A DNA stretch of 64,000 nucleotides from Ralstonia pickettii DTP0602 (GCA_000471925.1 CP006667.1:248001-312000); one strand, 5' to 3'. Shown: positions 18,618 to 29,833, counted from the first letter of the stretch. Notes: generated by a model from the letters alone, not told the origin. Numbers and translations are program-made.

Positions 18618-19868
18618 ATGCCAGAACACTTCGATTCGCTCGAAACCCGCGCGCCGGAAGTCCGCGAGCAGGCGCTCCTTGCCGCCCTGGCACGCCAGGT
18701 AGCCCATGCGCGCGACAACGCGCCTTACTTTGCCGAGATGCTGAGCGACGTCGACCCGCGCTTGCTGACCTCGCGCGCGGCGCTGGCCGCGCTGCCGGTC
18801 ACGCGCAAGTCAGAACTGTCGGCACGCCAGCGCGCGTTGCCGCCGCTGGGCGGGCTCAACGCGACGCCCCTTGGCGGCCTGCGCCACGTGTTCCAGTCGC
18901 CCGGCCCGATCCACGAACCCGACGGCAAAGATGCGGACTGGTGGCGCGTGGCGCGCGCGATGTTCGCGGCGGGCTTCCGCGCCGGCGATCTGGTCTACAA
19001 CACCTTCTCCTATCACTTCACGCCGGCCGGCATGATGATGGAAACCGGCGCGCACCGGCTCGGCTGCTGCGTGTTCCCCGCGGGCGTGGGCCAGACCGAA
19101 TCGCAGGTACAGGCGCTGGCCAGCCTGCAGCCGGCCGCGTATGCGGGCACGCCGTCGTTCCTGAAGCTGCTGCTGGAGCGTGGCGACGAGTTGGGCACGC
19201 CCTGCACCAGCCTGACCAAGGCGCTGGTGTCGGGCGAGGCGCTGCCGCCGTCGCTGCGCGCCTGGTTCAAGGAGCGGGGCGTGCGCGTGCAGCAGATGTA
19301 TGGCACCGCGGATGTCGGCTTGATCGCTTATGAAACCGAAGGCGGCGACGGCTGGGTCGTGGACGAGGGCGTGCTGGTGGAGATCGTCGAACCCGGCGGC
19401 TCGCGGCCGATGGCCGAGGGCGAAACTGGCGAGGTGGTGGTGACGGTGCTGGGGAATGGCGACTATCCGTTGATCCGCTTCGGCACCGGCGATTTGTCGG
19501 CGATCGTGGCGGAGTCGTCGCAGCGGCCGAGCCCGTGCGGGCGCACCAATATCCGCCTCAAAGGGTGGCTCGGTCGCGCCGACCAGGCGACCAAGGTCAA
19601 GGGGATGTTTGTGCATCCGGGGCAGGTGGCGGACGTGATGCGGCGCCATCCGGAGATCCGCGCTGCGCGGCTGGTGGTGACCGGAGAACTCGGCGCCGAC
19701 GTAATGACGCTGCACTGCGATGCCACGCGCGAGGACGAGGCGTTGCAGCGCGCGGTGGCGGAGTCGCTGCGCGAGGTGATGCGGCTGCGCGGCGCGGTGG
19801 CGTTCGTGGCGGCGGGGTCATTGCCGCAGGATGGGAAGGTGATCGAGGACGCGCGGCGGTACGATTGA
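18618..19868 (+). CDS. Phenylacetate-CoA ligase (PaaK)-like AMP-binding protein
   Basis: The 416-residue protein resembles the PaaK branch of the ANL superfamily: Y-N-T-F-S-Y-H-F-T-P-A-G segment (about 130-141), M-Y-G-T-A-D-V-G (about 230-237) for adenylate binding, and the C-terminal K-V-K-G-M-F-V-H-P hinge and lysine-bearing G-K-V-I-E-D. It would make an aryl- or acyl-CoA from the acid. As the last gene of the synthetase-livGHMKF run, it probably acts on the imported substrate (inference). Confidence 0.82.
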   Translation: MPEHFDSLETRAPEVREQALLAALARQVAHARDNAPYFAEMLSDVDPRLLTSRAALAALPVTRKSELSARQRALPPLGGLNATPLGGLRHVFQSPGPIHEPDGKDADWWRVARAMFAAGFRAGDLVYNTFSYHFTPAGMMMETGAHRLGCCVFPAGVGQTESQVQALASLQPAAYAGTPSFLKLLLERGDELGTPCTSLTKALVSGEALPPSLRAWFKERGVRVQQMYGTADVGLIAYETEGGDGWVVDEGVLVEIVEPGGSRPMAEGETGEVVVTVLGNGDYPLIRFGTGDLSAIVAESSQRPSPCGRTNIRLKGWLGRADQATKVKGMFVHPGQVADVMRRHPEIRAARLVVTGELGADVMTLHCDATREDEALQRAVAESLREVMRLRGAVAFVAAGSLPQDGKVIEDARRYD

Positions 19869-19875
19869 GGCAAGC

Positions 19876-19899
19876 AAAAGGCCCCGCATCGGCGGGGCC
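19876..19899 (-). terminator. Rho-independent terminator (minus strand)
   Basis: GGCCCCGC (19880-19887) pairs with GCGGGGCC (19892-19899) over a 4-base loop, and the minus strand has a short T run (19879-19876). It lies just after the YbaN-family stop and only 8 bases past the convergent PaaK-like gene, so it may serve both directions. Confidence 0.7.
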
Positions 19900-19915
19900 A
19901 GTCACGCGCGGCAGC

Positions 19916-20380
19916 TCAGGACTTGCGCCCTTCCGGCGGCCGCGTCGGCAACCGGACCATCCACACACTCACCCCCACGGCACACGCCAGCAACGCCGCC
20001 GACGCCAGCGGCCGCCCGCGCAGCAACCACGCCGTAGTCCCCATCGACACCCACATCATCGACAAGGCCAGGCACTTCGCCCGAAATGGAATGCTGCGAT
20101 GCCGCTGCCAGTCGCTGACCAGCGGCCCGAAGCGCGGATGCCCCATCAGCCATTCATGAAAGCGCCGCGAGCCGCGCGCAAAGCACGCCGCGGCCAGCAG
20201 CACGAACGGGGTGGTTGGCAACACCGGCAGGAAGATGCCGATCACCCCAAGCAAGAGGCAGATGCCGCCCAGCGCCACCCAGAGGGCGCGCAGCGCCCTC
20301 TGGCGGCGGCTCAGCGCGGCTTCAGGATCGGGCGAGGTGGCGGGACGAGTCAGGGGCAATGGGCGAACAAAGGGCCGCAA
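19916..20380 (-). CDS. YbaN family (DUF454) inner-membrane protein
   Basis: The 154-residue protein has three to four hydrophobic segments and the DUF454 signature: G-I-F-L-P-V-L-P-T-T-P-F-V-L-L-A-A-A-C-F-A, then R-G-S-R-R-F-H-E-W-L, then the W-(x)-R-H-R-S-I-P region. The molecular function is unknown. The first ~25 residues are polar and variable; later starts are possible. It is downstream of the nitronate monooxygenase gene on the same strand. Confidence 0.82.
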   Translation of the reverse strand: MRPFVRPLPLTRPATSPDPEAALSRRQRALRALWVALGGICLLLGVIGIFLPVLPTTPFVLLAAACFARGSRRFHEWLMGHPRFGPLVSDWQRHRSIPFRAKCLALSMMWVSMGTTAWLLRGRPLASAALLACAVGVSVWMVRLPTRPPEGRKS

Positions 20381-20401
20381 GGCGGCCCGGTAATGGTTCG
20401 T

Positions 20402-21379
20402 TCAGCGCGCGATACCCAGCCGCGCCTTGGCCTCATCGTACTCCGCTTTCATGCGCGCAACGATTTCCCCGGCGGTGGGAATGTCATGGATTTGCCCCAC
20501 GCCCTGGCCGGCGCCCCAGATATCCTTCCACGCCTTGGCCTTGGAGCTGCCGCTGGAGAAGTCCATCTTGCTCTTGTCGGCGATGGGCAGGTTGTCCGGG
20601 TCCAGGCCGGCGTTGCTGATGCTCTCGCGGATGTAGTTGCCGTGCACGCCGGTGAACAGGTTGGTATAGACGATATCGGCGGCGGCCGAGCTGGTGATCG
20701 ACTGCTTGTACGATTCGGCCGCATGCGCCTCCTGCGACGCGATAAAGCGCGTGCCCACGTAGGCAAAGTCAGCGCCCATCGCCTGCGCCGCCAGCACCGC
20801 CTCGCCGGTGGCGATCGAACCCGACAGCGCGATCGGGCCGTCGAAGAGCTTGCGCACTTCGCCCACCAGCGCAAACGGCGACAGCATGCCGGCATGGCCG
20901 CCGGCGCCGGCCGCCACCAGGATCAGGCCGTCGACACCGGCCTCGATCGCCTTCTCGGCATGGCGCATGCTGATCACGTCGTGCAGCACGATGCCGCCGT
21001 AGCTGTGCACCGCGTCGATCATCTCCTTGACCGGCGCGCGCAGCGAGGTGATGAAGATCGGCACCTTGTGCTCCACGCACACCTTGATGTCATGCTCGAG
21101 CCGGGCGTTTGACGTGTGCACGATCTGGTTGACCGCGACCGGGCCTACCGGCGCGCCCGGGTTGGCGGCCTTGAACGCGGCGAGTTCGTCCTGGATCTGG
21201 GTGAGCCACTCGTCGAGCAGCTCCGCCGGGCGCGCGTTGAGCGCCGGGAACGATCCGACGATGCCGGCCTTGCACTGCGCCAGCACCAGCTCCGGATAGC
21301 TGACGATAAACATGGGCGAGGCAATGACGGGCAGGGCCAGGTTCTGCAGGACCTGGGGCAGTTGCTTGGCGGCGGGCAT
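20402..21379 (-). CDS. Nitronate monooxygenase (2-nitropropane dioxygenase family)
   Basis: The 325-residue TIM-barrel FMN enzyme oxidises alkyl nitronates or relatives. Visible features: A-S-P-M-F-I-V-S-Y-P at the N-terminus, a glycine-rich phosphate-binding run A-A-G-A-G-G-H-A-G, and A-Q-A-M-G-A-D-F-A-Y-V-G-T-R-F, all typical of the family. The start at 21379 has GGAGAC upstream; the frame extends to 21406 without a better site. A GAACG/CGTTC palindrome lies about 45 bases upstream. Enoyl reductases of the FabK type are the alternative. Confidence 0.85.
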   Translation of the reverse strand: MPAAKQLPQVLQNLALPVIASPMFIVSYPELVLAQCKAGIVGSFPALNARPAELLDEWLTQIQDELAAFKAANPGAPVGPVAVNQIVHTSNARLEHDIKVCVEHKVPIFITSLRAPVKEMIDAVHSYGGIVLHDVISMRHAEKAIEAGVDGLILVAAGAGGHAGMLSPFALVGEVRKLFDGPIALSGSIATGEAVLAAQAMGADFAYVGTRFIASQEAHAAESYKQSITSSAAADIVYTNLFTGVHGNYIRESISNAGLDPDNLPIADKSKMDFSSGSSKAKAWKDIWGAGQGVGQIHDIPTAGEIVARMKAEYDEAKARLGIAR

Positions 21380-21423
21380 GGCGTCTCCTGAACCACTGGC
21401 GGGCACGTTGCCGTGCCCTAAAT

Positions 21424-21435
21424 GAACGGTCGTTC
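21424..21435. promoter_or_regulatory. Short palindrome upstream of the nitronate monooxygenase gene
   Basis: GAACGGTCGTTC has 5-bp arms around two bases and lies 45 bases upstream of the ATG, in the promoter position. The shape suits a TetR-family operator. No TetR gene is in the neighbourhood and the short arms limit confidence. Confidence 0.4.
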
Positions 21436-21496
21436 GATTATAGGGAGTTTCAGCGGCGCATCGCTAGAAGCCACAGTCTATGCCGATCCTGCGGTG

Positions 21497-22927
21497 CTAG
21501 GCGGCCGGCAGCGTCAGTTCTGCCAGCGCGCCGCCGCCGGGGCGGTTTGCCAGCGTCACATCGCCATGATGCAGCGTCGCCACCTCGCGCGCAAAGCACA
21601 GGCCCAGGCCGGTACTCTTGTCCGCGCCGTGCGGGCGCGGCAGCGAGTAGAAGCGCTCGAACACGCGCGGCAGCGCGTAGTCCGGGATGCCGGGGCCCTG
21701 GTCGGCCACGGCGATGGCGACGGCGTTGTTGCGCCGTTCCAGCCGCATCGTGACTTCGCTGCCCGCCGGCGCGAAGTCGATGGCGTTTTCCAGCAGGTTG
21801 GCGATCGCCTGGCGCAGCAGGAACGGATCGCCGGCCACCAGGTCCGGCCCGCCGTCCGCGGCCAGCCGCAGCGTGACGCCGCGCTGGCGCGCACGGGGTT
21901 CCAGTTCGTCGCACAGTTCGGCCAGCAGCGGCGCCAGCCGCACCGGCTCGCGCACTTCTAGGCGCTGGCGCTGCTCCACGTCGGCCAGCGCCAGCAGCTT
22001 GCGGATCATGGTCTCGAGCCGCCCGGACTGGGCGCGGATATTGGCGACGAAGCGCTGGCGGTCCGCCGCCGGCATCTCTTCCTGCAGCAGTTCGGCCGCG
22101 CCGCCGATCGCGGCCAGCGGGCTCTTCATCTCGTGCGTCAGCGTATGGATGTAGTGCTCGACATACTGCTTGTCCTCCAGCCGCTCGCGCATGCCCTGCA
22201 CCGCGCGGCCCAGCTCGGCCAGTTCGCCGGCGCCGCGCAGCGGCATCTCGGCGCGCTCGCCGGCGGCCACCGCGCGCGCATAGCTGCGCAGCCGCTGCAG
22301 TCCATGCACCAGCCACAGCGTGCAGGCGATGCCGATCACGCAGGCGGCGCCGATCAGCAGCCCGCCATAGAGCAGGATCTTGTGCTGGCTGCGCTCGATA
22401 AAGGGCGCCATCGCCGCATTGGGCTTGGCCACGGTGAGCACGCCGATGATGCGCTCGCCGTCGCGCACCGGTGCAGCCACGTGCATCACGGTCGTGGCCT
22501 CGTCGTTGGGATCGGTGCGCGTGCTGCGCGCGCCGTAGCGGCCGCGCAGCGTCAGGTAGACATCGTTCCAGCGCGAATAGTCCCGGCCCACGTCGGTGCC
22601 GGTCGAGTCGAAACGCACGATGCCGTTGGCGTCGGTGACATAGACCCGGTAGCCGATGCTGTCCTTGTGCAGGCCCCACACTTCGGCATCGACCGGCGCG
22701 GTGCGCAGCGCCGCCATGCGTCGCGCGAAGTCGCCGTCGGCGATGCGGCCGGCCTTCATGTCGTCGGCGGCGAGTGCCGCCAGCACGTGCGCGGTATCGA
22801 TCAGCGTGTCTTCCATGGCCTGGCGCACGCCGGGCTTGACCTCCTGCACGAACACGCGCAGCGTCAGCACGGTCGCCAGCCCGACGATCAGGAAGAAGCC
22901 GAAGAAGATGCGCAGGCCGATATGCAT
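21497..22927 (-). CDS. creC: Two-component sensor histidine kinase CreC
   Basis: The 476-residue inner-membrane kinase has two membrane segments (about 7-25 and 185-205) enclosing a ~155-residue periplasmic sensor domain. A HAMP-like linker follows, then the HisKA domain with phospho-acceptor His at about 265 (H-T-L-T-H-E-M-K-S-P-L-A-A-I), and an ATPase domain with N, D-x-G-P-G-I-P and G-L-G-L boxes. The architecture and H-box match E. coli CreC, which responds to carbon status. It lies 9 bases after creB and is the last gene of its operon. Confidence 0.88.
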   Translation of the reverse strand: MHIGLRIFFGFFLIVGLATVLTLRVFVQEVKPGVRQAMEDTLIDTAHVLAALAADDMKAGRIADGDFARRMAALRTAPVDAEVWGLHKDSIGYRVYVTDANGIVRFDSTGTDVGRDYSRWNDVYLTLRGRYGARSTRTDPNDEATTVMHVAAPVRDGERIIGVLTVAKPNAAMAPFIERSQHKILLYGGLLIGAACVIGIACTLWLVHGLQRLRSYARAVAAGERAEMPLRGAGELAELGRAVQGMRERLEDKQYVEHYIHTLTHEMKSPLAAIGGAAELLQEEMPAADRQRFVANIRAQSGRLETMIRKLLALADVEQRQRLEVREPVRLAPLLAELCDELEPRARQRGVTLRLAADGGPDLVAGDPFLLRQAIANLLENAIDFAPAGSEVTMRLERRNNAVAIAVADQGPGIPDYALPRVFERFYSLPRPHGADKSTGLGLCFAREVATLHHGDVTLANRPGGGALAELTLPAA

Positions 22928-22936
22928 GGCGCGCGC

Positions 22937-23623
22937 TCAGGGTTCCAGCGAATAGCCCATGCCGCGATGGGTGCGGATGCGCTCGGCGGCGTCCGGGGTG
23001 GTGTCGCGCAGCTTGGCCCGCAGGGTCTTGATATGGGTGTCGACGGTGCGGTCGCTGGTGTCGAGCGCGTCTTGCCAGACGATCTCCATCAGCTGCGCGC
23101 GCGAGTAGATGCGGCTCGGGTGCGTCACCAGCAATGCCAGAAGCAAGTACTCGTAGCGGGTCAGGTCGAGCCAGTGGCCGCGATAGGCGAGGCGCGCGCC
23201 AGCCTTGTCGTGGGTGAAGCCGGCGCTGTCTTTGGTCTTCGCCACGGCGTTGCCGCCGCGCGCCCGGCGAATGATGGCGCGCACGCGCGCGGCCAGCTCG
23301 CGCGGCGAGAACGGCTTGACTACATAATCGTCGGCGCCGATCTCCAGCCCGACGATGCGGTCGATTTCCTCGTGGCGTGCGGTCAGGAAGATCACCGGCG
23401 CATCGCAGAAGGTGCGTAGCATGCGGCAGACCTCGAAGCCGTTGATGTCGGGCAATCCCACGTCGAGGATCACCAGGTCGGCCGGGCTGGCGCGCATCTG
23501 TTCGAGCGCCGCATTGCCGAGCGTGCAGTGCTCGGCCTGCATGCCATCGGTGCGCAGCGCATAGAGAATGGTGTCGGCGATGGCCTGTTCGTCTTCCACC
23601 ACCAGGATCCGCGGTTGTTCCAT
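22937..23623 (-). CDS. creB: Response regulator CreB (OmpR family)
   Basis: The 228-residue protein has a receiver domain with acceptor Asp54 (V-I-L-D-V-G-L-P), acidic pair E10/D11, and the conserved Lys in V-V-K-P-F-S-P-R-E. A C-terminal OmpR-type winged helix follows (D-L-T-R-Y-E-Y-L-L ... R-T-V-D-T-H-I-K-T-L-R-A-K-L). It is phosphorylated by CreC. ATG at 23623 or 23632 are both possible, and the latter is 1 base from the upstream flavoprotein stop, so the genes are coupled. Confidence 0.88.
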   Translation of the reverse strand: MEQPRILVVEDEQAIADTILYALRTDGMQAEHCTLGNAALEQMRASPADLVILDVGLPDINGFEVCRMLRTFCDAPVIFLTARHEEIDRIVGLEIGADDYVVKPFSPRELAARVRAIIRRARGGNAVAKTKDSAGFTHDKAGARLAYRGHWLDLTRYEYLLLALLVTHPSRIYSRAQLMEIVWQDALDTSDRTVDTHIKTLRAKLRDTTPDAAERIRTHRGMGYSLEP

Positions 23624-23633
23624 GCCCGGCATT

Positions 23634-24767
23634 CTAGTCCAGGCTGACCGCCGTGCGCGGCGGCGGCGCGGGCTTGTCGCCGCGACGCTTGTGGAAGTAG
23701 ATCTGCTCGGCCGCCCAGCGCAGCGGGGACGAATACAGCAGCAGGTCGAAGGGCCAGTCGCACTGGAAGCGATCGAACATCCAGCGCAACGCGCGTTTGG
23801 CGCGAAAGCGCGGCGCGCTGGCAGTGGCGACGGCTTCCGGCGCCGGGCCGCCGCGCAGCAGGTGCCCGGCGATGGCACGGCCGACCGACTCGCCATGGGC
23901 AAAGGCGTAGTGGATACCGCCCGCAGTGACCGGCGAGACGATGCCGGCGGCATCGCCGGTCAGGATCACGCCGTCGCGTGCGAGCGGAAAGGCCGGGCCG
24001 CCGCCGCACGGGATCAGGCCCGCGCGCGTCGCTGCCGGCCGTGCCAGCTCCGGCAGCCCGGCGCGTTCGCGCACATGCGCCAGCAGCCCGTCGAGATCCG
24101 GCGCGCGGCCGCGCCGCGGCAGATGGCGCAGCGCCAGGCCGGCCTGCACGCCGGTGGGGTTCTGCGCGATCCAGCCGATATAGCCGGGCGCGAAGCGGCG
24201 GGTGAGGAAGCAGTGCAGCGCGCCGGGTTCGGGCAGTGACAGGCCGGGGAACTCGTATTCAACGCCGTACAGGAAGCTCTCCACCCGTCCCAGCCCGGCA
24301 CACTGCGCCACGCGCGACTTCGCGCCATCCGCGCCGATGAGGTAGCGCGTATTGCCCACGCCGGACACATGCCAGCCGCCGTTGCGCGGCACCGCGCCGA
24401 CGAACGCCTGCCCGAGCCGCAGCTCCACGCCATGCCGCACCAGCTTGGCCGCGAGCCAGCGCATCAGCCTGGGCGTATCGGTGGTGTGGAAGTAGTAGCC
24501 CGGTGCGCTCAGGTCGATGCTGCGCAGCCGGGGCGAGTACAGCCGCACGCGCTCCACACGGTGCACGCAGTCGGTGGGAGCGCGTCCCAGCCAGGTTCGT
24601 TCGATGGCTTCCTTGACCAGGATGCCGGTGGTGTGGAGCTTGTCGCCCGGATCGTCCTTGCGTTCGAGCACCAGCACGCGCAGGCCGGCGCGCGCGGCGG
24701 CAAGGGCGCAGGCAGCGCCGGCGAAGCTGGCGCCGGCGACGACGACGTCATAGTCGAAGAGGGGCAT
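23634..24767 (-). CDS. FAD-dependent oxidoreductase, geranylgeranyl-reductase-like family
   Basis: The 377-residue flavoprotein has an N-terminal Rossmann FAD site (G-A-S-F-A-G-A-A-C-A, about 12-21, followed by E-R-K at the ribose-binding position) and a second FAD motif L-T-G-D-A-A-G-I-V-S-P-V-T-A-G-G-I at about 270-286. This is the pattern of geranylgeranyl reductase and related hydroxylase-fold enzymes. The substrate is unknown. It is the first gene of a tight operon with creB and creC, which suggests expression under Cre control or a redox input to it. Confidence 0.78.
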   Translation of the reverse strand: MPLFDYDVVVAGASFAGAACALAAARAGLRVLVLERKDDPGDKLHTTGILVKEAIERTWLGRAPTDCVHRVERVRLYSPRLRSIDLSAPGYYFHTTDTPRLMRWLAAKLVRHGVELRLGQAFVGAVPRNGGWHVSGVGNTRYLIGADGAKSRVAQCAGLGRVESFLYGVEYEFPGLSLPEPGALHCFLTRRFAPGYIGWIAQNPTGVQAGLALRHLPRRGRAPDLDGLLAHVRERAGLPELARPAATRAGLIPCGGGPAFPLARDGVILTGDAAGIVSPVTAGGIHYAFAHGESVGRAIAGHLLRGGPAPEAVATASAPRFRAKRALRWMFDRFQCDWPFDLLLYSSPLRWAAEQIYFHKRRGDKPAPPPRTAVSLD

Positions 24768-24850
24768 GGCAGGTCCCGGAGATTGAGAGTCTCCAGTGTG
24801 GCCAGCCGGGGTGAGGGCAATGTGTGGCCAGTGTGAAGCTTGCGTCAGCC

Positions 24851-24879
24851 AAAAAAAATGCCCCGCGACACCGCGGGGC
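24851..24879 (-). terminator. Rho-independent terminator for dctB-dctD
   Basis: GCCCCGCG (24860-24867) and CGCGGGGC (24872-24879) make an 8-bp stem followed on the minus strand by TA and eight T residues (24858-24851). It lies 128 bases past the dctD stop. The rest of the 24768-25007 gap shows no gene. Confidence 0.8.
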
Positions 24880-25007
24880 CATCAATTACCACGAAGATTG
24901 ATACAGACGGCGGGCACCTGCCAATGCCGCAACCGCATGCGAAGGATAGGCAGCCAATGTGACGCCTGCATGGCAGAGTGGTGAAAGCGGCGTGACAGGG
25001 GCCGGCC

Positions 25008-26341
<1,334 letters not shown>

Positions 26342-26345
<4 letters not shown>

Positions 26346-28351
26346 TGGGGTGCGGAAACCGTACGCACGGGATCGGCGGCATCGCTGGCCGGCGCGCGCG
26401 CCAGCACCAGCGCGAACTGCGCGCCGCCGCCGCCGGGGACGTTGGCCACGCTGAGCTGGCCGCCGAACTCGCGCACGATCGACGAAGAGATCGCCAGCCC
26501 CAGCCCCAGGCCTTGCCCGGTTTCCTTGGTGGTGAAGAAAGGTTCGAACAGGCGTGGCAGCGCTTCCGGCGCAATGCCGGTGCCGTTGTCGCGCACGATG
26601 ATGATGACGGCTTGGCCGTCGGCCTGCACGTCGAGTTCGATGCGGCCTTGCTGCGGCGCCGCCGTGGCGATGGCGTCGAGCGCGTTGCCCAGCAGGTTCA
26701 GCAGTACCTGCTCGAGCTTCAGTTCGTCGGCACGCACCGCCAGCCCCGGCACATCATCCAATCCGGTGACGCTGACCGTCACTGTGGCCAGCCGCGGCGC
26801 CAGCAGTGCCAGCACGTGATCGACCGCCGCGCGCACCACCACCGGACGTCGCACCGGCCGTGCCTTGCCGGCAAACAGCTTGAGCTGGCTGGTGATCTTG
26901 CCCATGCGCTCGGTCAGGTCGGCGATCGCGGTGAGGTTGCCTTCGGCGGCGGCAAGCTGCCCGCGCTCCAGCAGCACGCGGGTGTTGTCGGAGAAGGTGC
27001 GCAGCGCCGCCAGCGGCTGGTTCAGCTCATGTGTGATGCCCGCCGCCATCTGCCCCAGCGCGGCCAGCTTGCTGGCCTGCACCAGTTCGTCCTGGGCCGC
27101 GCGCAGCTCGCTTTCGGCGCGGGTGCGCTCGGCCACCTGTTCTTCCAGCTTCTCGTTGATGGCCATCAGGTCGGCGGTGCGCGCTTCCACGCGGCGTTCC
27201 AGCTCGTCGTAGGCGGCCTCCAGCAGGCGGCGGCTGTACAGCATGTCGCGCGCGCGCTGGCGGCGCTGGCGCCAGTTGACCAGCAGCAGGCAGATGCAGG
27301 CGTAGGCCAGCGCGGCGGCCACGGTGGCGTTGCGCGCATTGGCCAGCACCGGTTCCAGCGGCGCCATCACCTGCATGGTCCAGCCGGCGGGGCCCACGGT
27401 GCGGCCGAGTTCGAGGTAGCGGTCGGCGCGCTCGGCGCCGTCGGGGGCGAATGTGGTTTTGGTCGTGGGTGCGTCGTTGCGCACGCGCACCAGCCGCGCG
27501 CCGGCGTCCAGCGTGGTGTCGGCCAGCCAGCGCGTGACCGGGGAGGTGAGCGGCTCCAGCGGCAGCGGCGTCACCGCGCGGCCGTGGTACTGGCGCGTAT
27601 TCTCCAGCTCAGCCTGCAGCGCTGGCGCCAGCGGGCGCAGCGTGCGGTACTGCCATGCCGGGACCGACGACAGGAAGATCACGCCGTTGTCGTCGCTGAC
27701 CATCAGCGGCTCGGCGCCGCTGCCGGCGCGCTGGAACCACTCCAGGTTGAGCTTGACCACGGTCACGCCGATCACCTTGCCGCCGGACTCGACCGGCTGT
27801 GCGATGTAGTAGCCGGGCTCGTCGCTGGTGATGCCGATGGCATAGAAGCGCCCCAGCTTGCCGCCCGAGGCGATCTGGAAATAGGGGCGGAAGCGGTAGT
27901 CGGTGCCGACGAAGCTGCCGGGCTGGCCGTGGTTGCTGGCCGCCAGCGCGATGCCGTTGGCGGCGATCACATAGGTGGCGGACGCGTGCGCGCGGCGGTT
28001 GACCTCCGCCAGGTATTGGTTGGCGGCGGCGACGCGGTCCGGGTCGTTAGGGGATTCGAGCAGCCCGCGCACGAAGGGGTGCAGCGACACCAGTGCGGGC
28101 AGGAATTCGTAGCGGTCGAGGGTGCTTTCAAGCGTGGCGGCGTAGCGGTCGGCACGCGTGGCGGTGCTTTGCTGCAGGCTTGCCAGGCCGCGCTGGACCG
28201 AGACCAGCCAGGTCAGCCCGCACAGCAGCAGCAGGCCGGTGGCGAGCAGCACGGCAAAGCCCCACCACCGGCCGCTGCCGGCGTCCGGCGCGTGGGCCGG
28301 ACGGGTGGCGGCGGGGTCATGCACGGCGAGAAAGTCGTCGGAGTGGGGCAT
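26342..28351 (-). CDS. dctB: C4-dicarboxylate sensor histidine kinase DctB
   Basis: The 669-residue kinase has a membrane segment near 30-55, a large periplasmic double-Cache sensor region of about 270 residues (D-Y-R-F-R-P-Y-F motif), a second membrane segment near 345-365, a coiled-coil linker, a HisKA box G-I-T-H-E-L-N-Q-P-L-A-A, and an ATPase domain with G-Q-G-L-G-L-G-L. It senses C4-dicarboxylates and phosphorylates DctD. The ATG at 28351 is preferred; the frame runs on to 28471 through low-complexity residues. Confidence 0.88.
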
Positions 28352-28390
28352 CGGCGCGCGCGAGGGCTGTCGCGCCGATGATACTCGCTG

Positions 28391-28415
28391 GCGGGCGGCC
28401 GGGGCAGCCGCCCGC
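28391..28415 (-). terminator. GC hairpin between dctA and dctB
   Basis: GCGGGCGGC (28391-28399) and GCCGCCCGC (28407-28415) form a perfect 9-bp stem with a 7-base loop, 15 bases past the dctA stop. It lacks a T run, so it may reduce rather than stop read-through into dctB. Confidence 0.45.
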
Positions 28416-28430
28416 ACAGCGGTGGCGCGC

Positions 28431-29729
28431 TTAGCGGGCGCCCTGGCCGACGTCGGCAAGATCCGCCACATCGTCGCTGCCGCCTTGCAGCACGCGGGCC
28501 ATGCGCTTGCGGTCCAGCTCGCGTTCCCAGGCCGACACCACCACCGTGGCCACGCCGTTGCCGATGATGTTGGTCAGCGCGCGGCATTCGCTCATGAAGC
28601 GGTCGATGCCCAGGATCAGCACCATGCCCGCGACCGGGATGGTCGGCACCACCGCCAGCGTCGCCGCCAGCGTGATAAAGCCCGAGCCGGTCACGCCGCT
28701 GGCGCCCTTGGAGGTGATCATCGCCACCGCCAGGATGGTCAGCTGTTGCAACAGCGTCAGTTCGATGCCGGTGGCCTGCGCGATAAAGATCACCGCCATC
28801 GTCATGTAGATGTTGGTGCCGTCCAGGTTGAACGAATAGCCGGTCGGCACGACCAGGCCCACCACCGACTTGGAGCAGCCCAGCTTCTCCAGCTTCTCCA
28901 TCATGTGCGGCAGCGCGGCTTCCGACGAGCTGGTGCCCAGCACGATCAGCAGCTCTTCCTTGATGTACGAGATAAAGCGCACGATGCTGAAGCCGGTCAT
29001 GCGCGCGATCGAGCCCAGCACCACCAGCACGAAGATGATGGCCGTGAAGTAGAAGGTGCCGATCAGCTTGAGCAGCGGCACCAGCGAGCCCAGGCCGTAC
29101 TTGCCGATGGTGAACGCCATCGCGCCGAAGGCGCCGATCGGCGCGACCTTGGTGATCACGTGGACGATATGGAAGAACACCCTGGAGAGCTGCTCGATCA
29201 GATCCACCACGATGCGCGCGCGCTCGCCGATCACCGCCAGCGCGGTGCCGAAGAACAGCGACACCAGCAGGATCTGCAGGATGTCACCGTTGGCAAAGGC
29301 GCTGAAGACCGTGTCCGGGATGATGTGCATGAAGAACTCGACCGTGCTCTGGCCGTGCGCCTTGGACACGTATTGCGCGATGGCCTTGGTGTCCAGCGTC
29401 GACGGGTCGATATTGAAGCCCACGCCCGGCTTGAGCAGGTGCGCGGCGCCCAGGCCGATCAGCAACGCGAAGGTCGACACCACCTCGAAGTACAGCAGCG
29501 CCTTGCCGCCGACGCGGCCGACCTTCTTCATGTCGCTCATGCCGGCCATGCCGGTCACCACGGTACAGAAGATGATCGGGCCGATGATCATCTTGATCAG
29601 CTTGATAAAGCCATCGCCCAGCGGCTTCATGGCCACGCCGGTGTCGGGCACGAAATGGCCGAGCAGGATGCCGACCAGGATGGCGAACAGCACCTGCACG
29701 TACAGGATCTTGTAGAAGGGTTTCTTCAT
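28431..29729 (-). CDS. dctA: C4-dicarboxylate transporter DctA
   Basis: This 432-residue secondary transporter imports succinate, fumarate and malate with cations. It has about eight membrane helices plus re-entrant loops and starts with [12 protein letters not shown]. Serine-rich S-S-S-E-A-A-L-P and the later [11 protein letters not shown] are the DAACS-family hairpin and binding motifs. Length is standard. The sigma-54 promoter about 90 bases upstream and the dctBD genes downstream explain its induction. Confidence 0.95.
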   Translation of the reverse strand: MKKPFYKILYVQVLFAILVGILLGHFVPDTGVAMKPLGDGFIKLIKMIIGPIIFCTVVTGMAGMSDMKKVGRVGGKALLYFEVVSTFALLIGLGAAHLLKPGVGFNIDPSTLDTKAIAQYVSKAHGQSTVEFFMHIIPDTVFSAFANGDILQILLVSLFFGTALAVIGERARIVVDLIEQLSRVFFHIVHVITKVAPIGAFGAMAFTIGKYGLGSLVPLLKLIGTFYFTAIIFVLVVLGSIARMTGFSIVRFISYIKEELLIVLGTSSSEAALPHMMEKLEKLGCSKSVVGLVVPTGYSFNLDGTNIYMTMAVIFIAQATGIELTLLQQLTILAVAMITSKGASGVTGSGFITLAATLAVVPTIPVAGMVLILGIDRFMSECRALTNIIGNGVATVVVSAWERELDRKRMARVLQGGSDDVADLADVGQGAR

Positions 29730-29818
29730 GATGTCGTCCTCGGTTTTGACCGTACCCGGCGCGGTGGTGGCCGGGGTGGCGCGCCGTCACGGTTGCGGCG
29801 CGTTCGGGACGTGGATTC

Positions 29819-29833
29819 GCAATCGACATGCCA
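29819..29833 (-). promoter_or_regulatory. Sigma-54 promoter of dctA
   Basis: On the minus strand the site reads TGGCATGTCGATTGC: the -24 GG and -12 GC are separated by exactly 10 bases, with one deviation (T for C) from TGGCACG-N4-TTGC. It is about 90 bases upstream of the dctA ATG, as expected for a DctD-driven gene. Confidence 0.75.
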
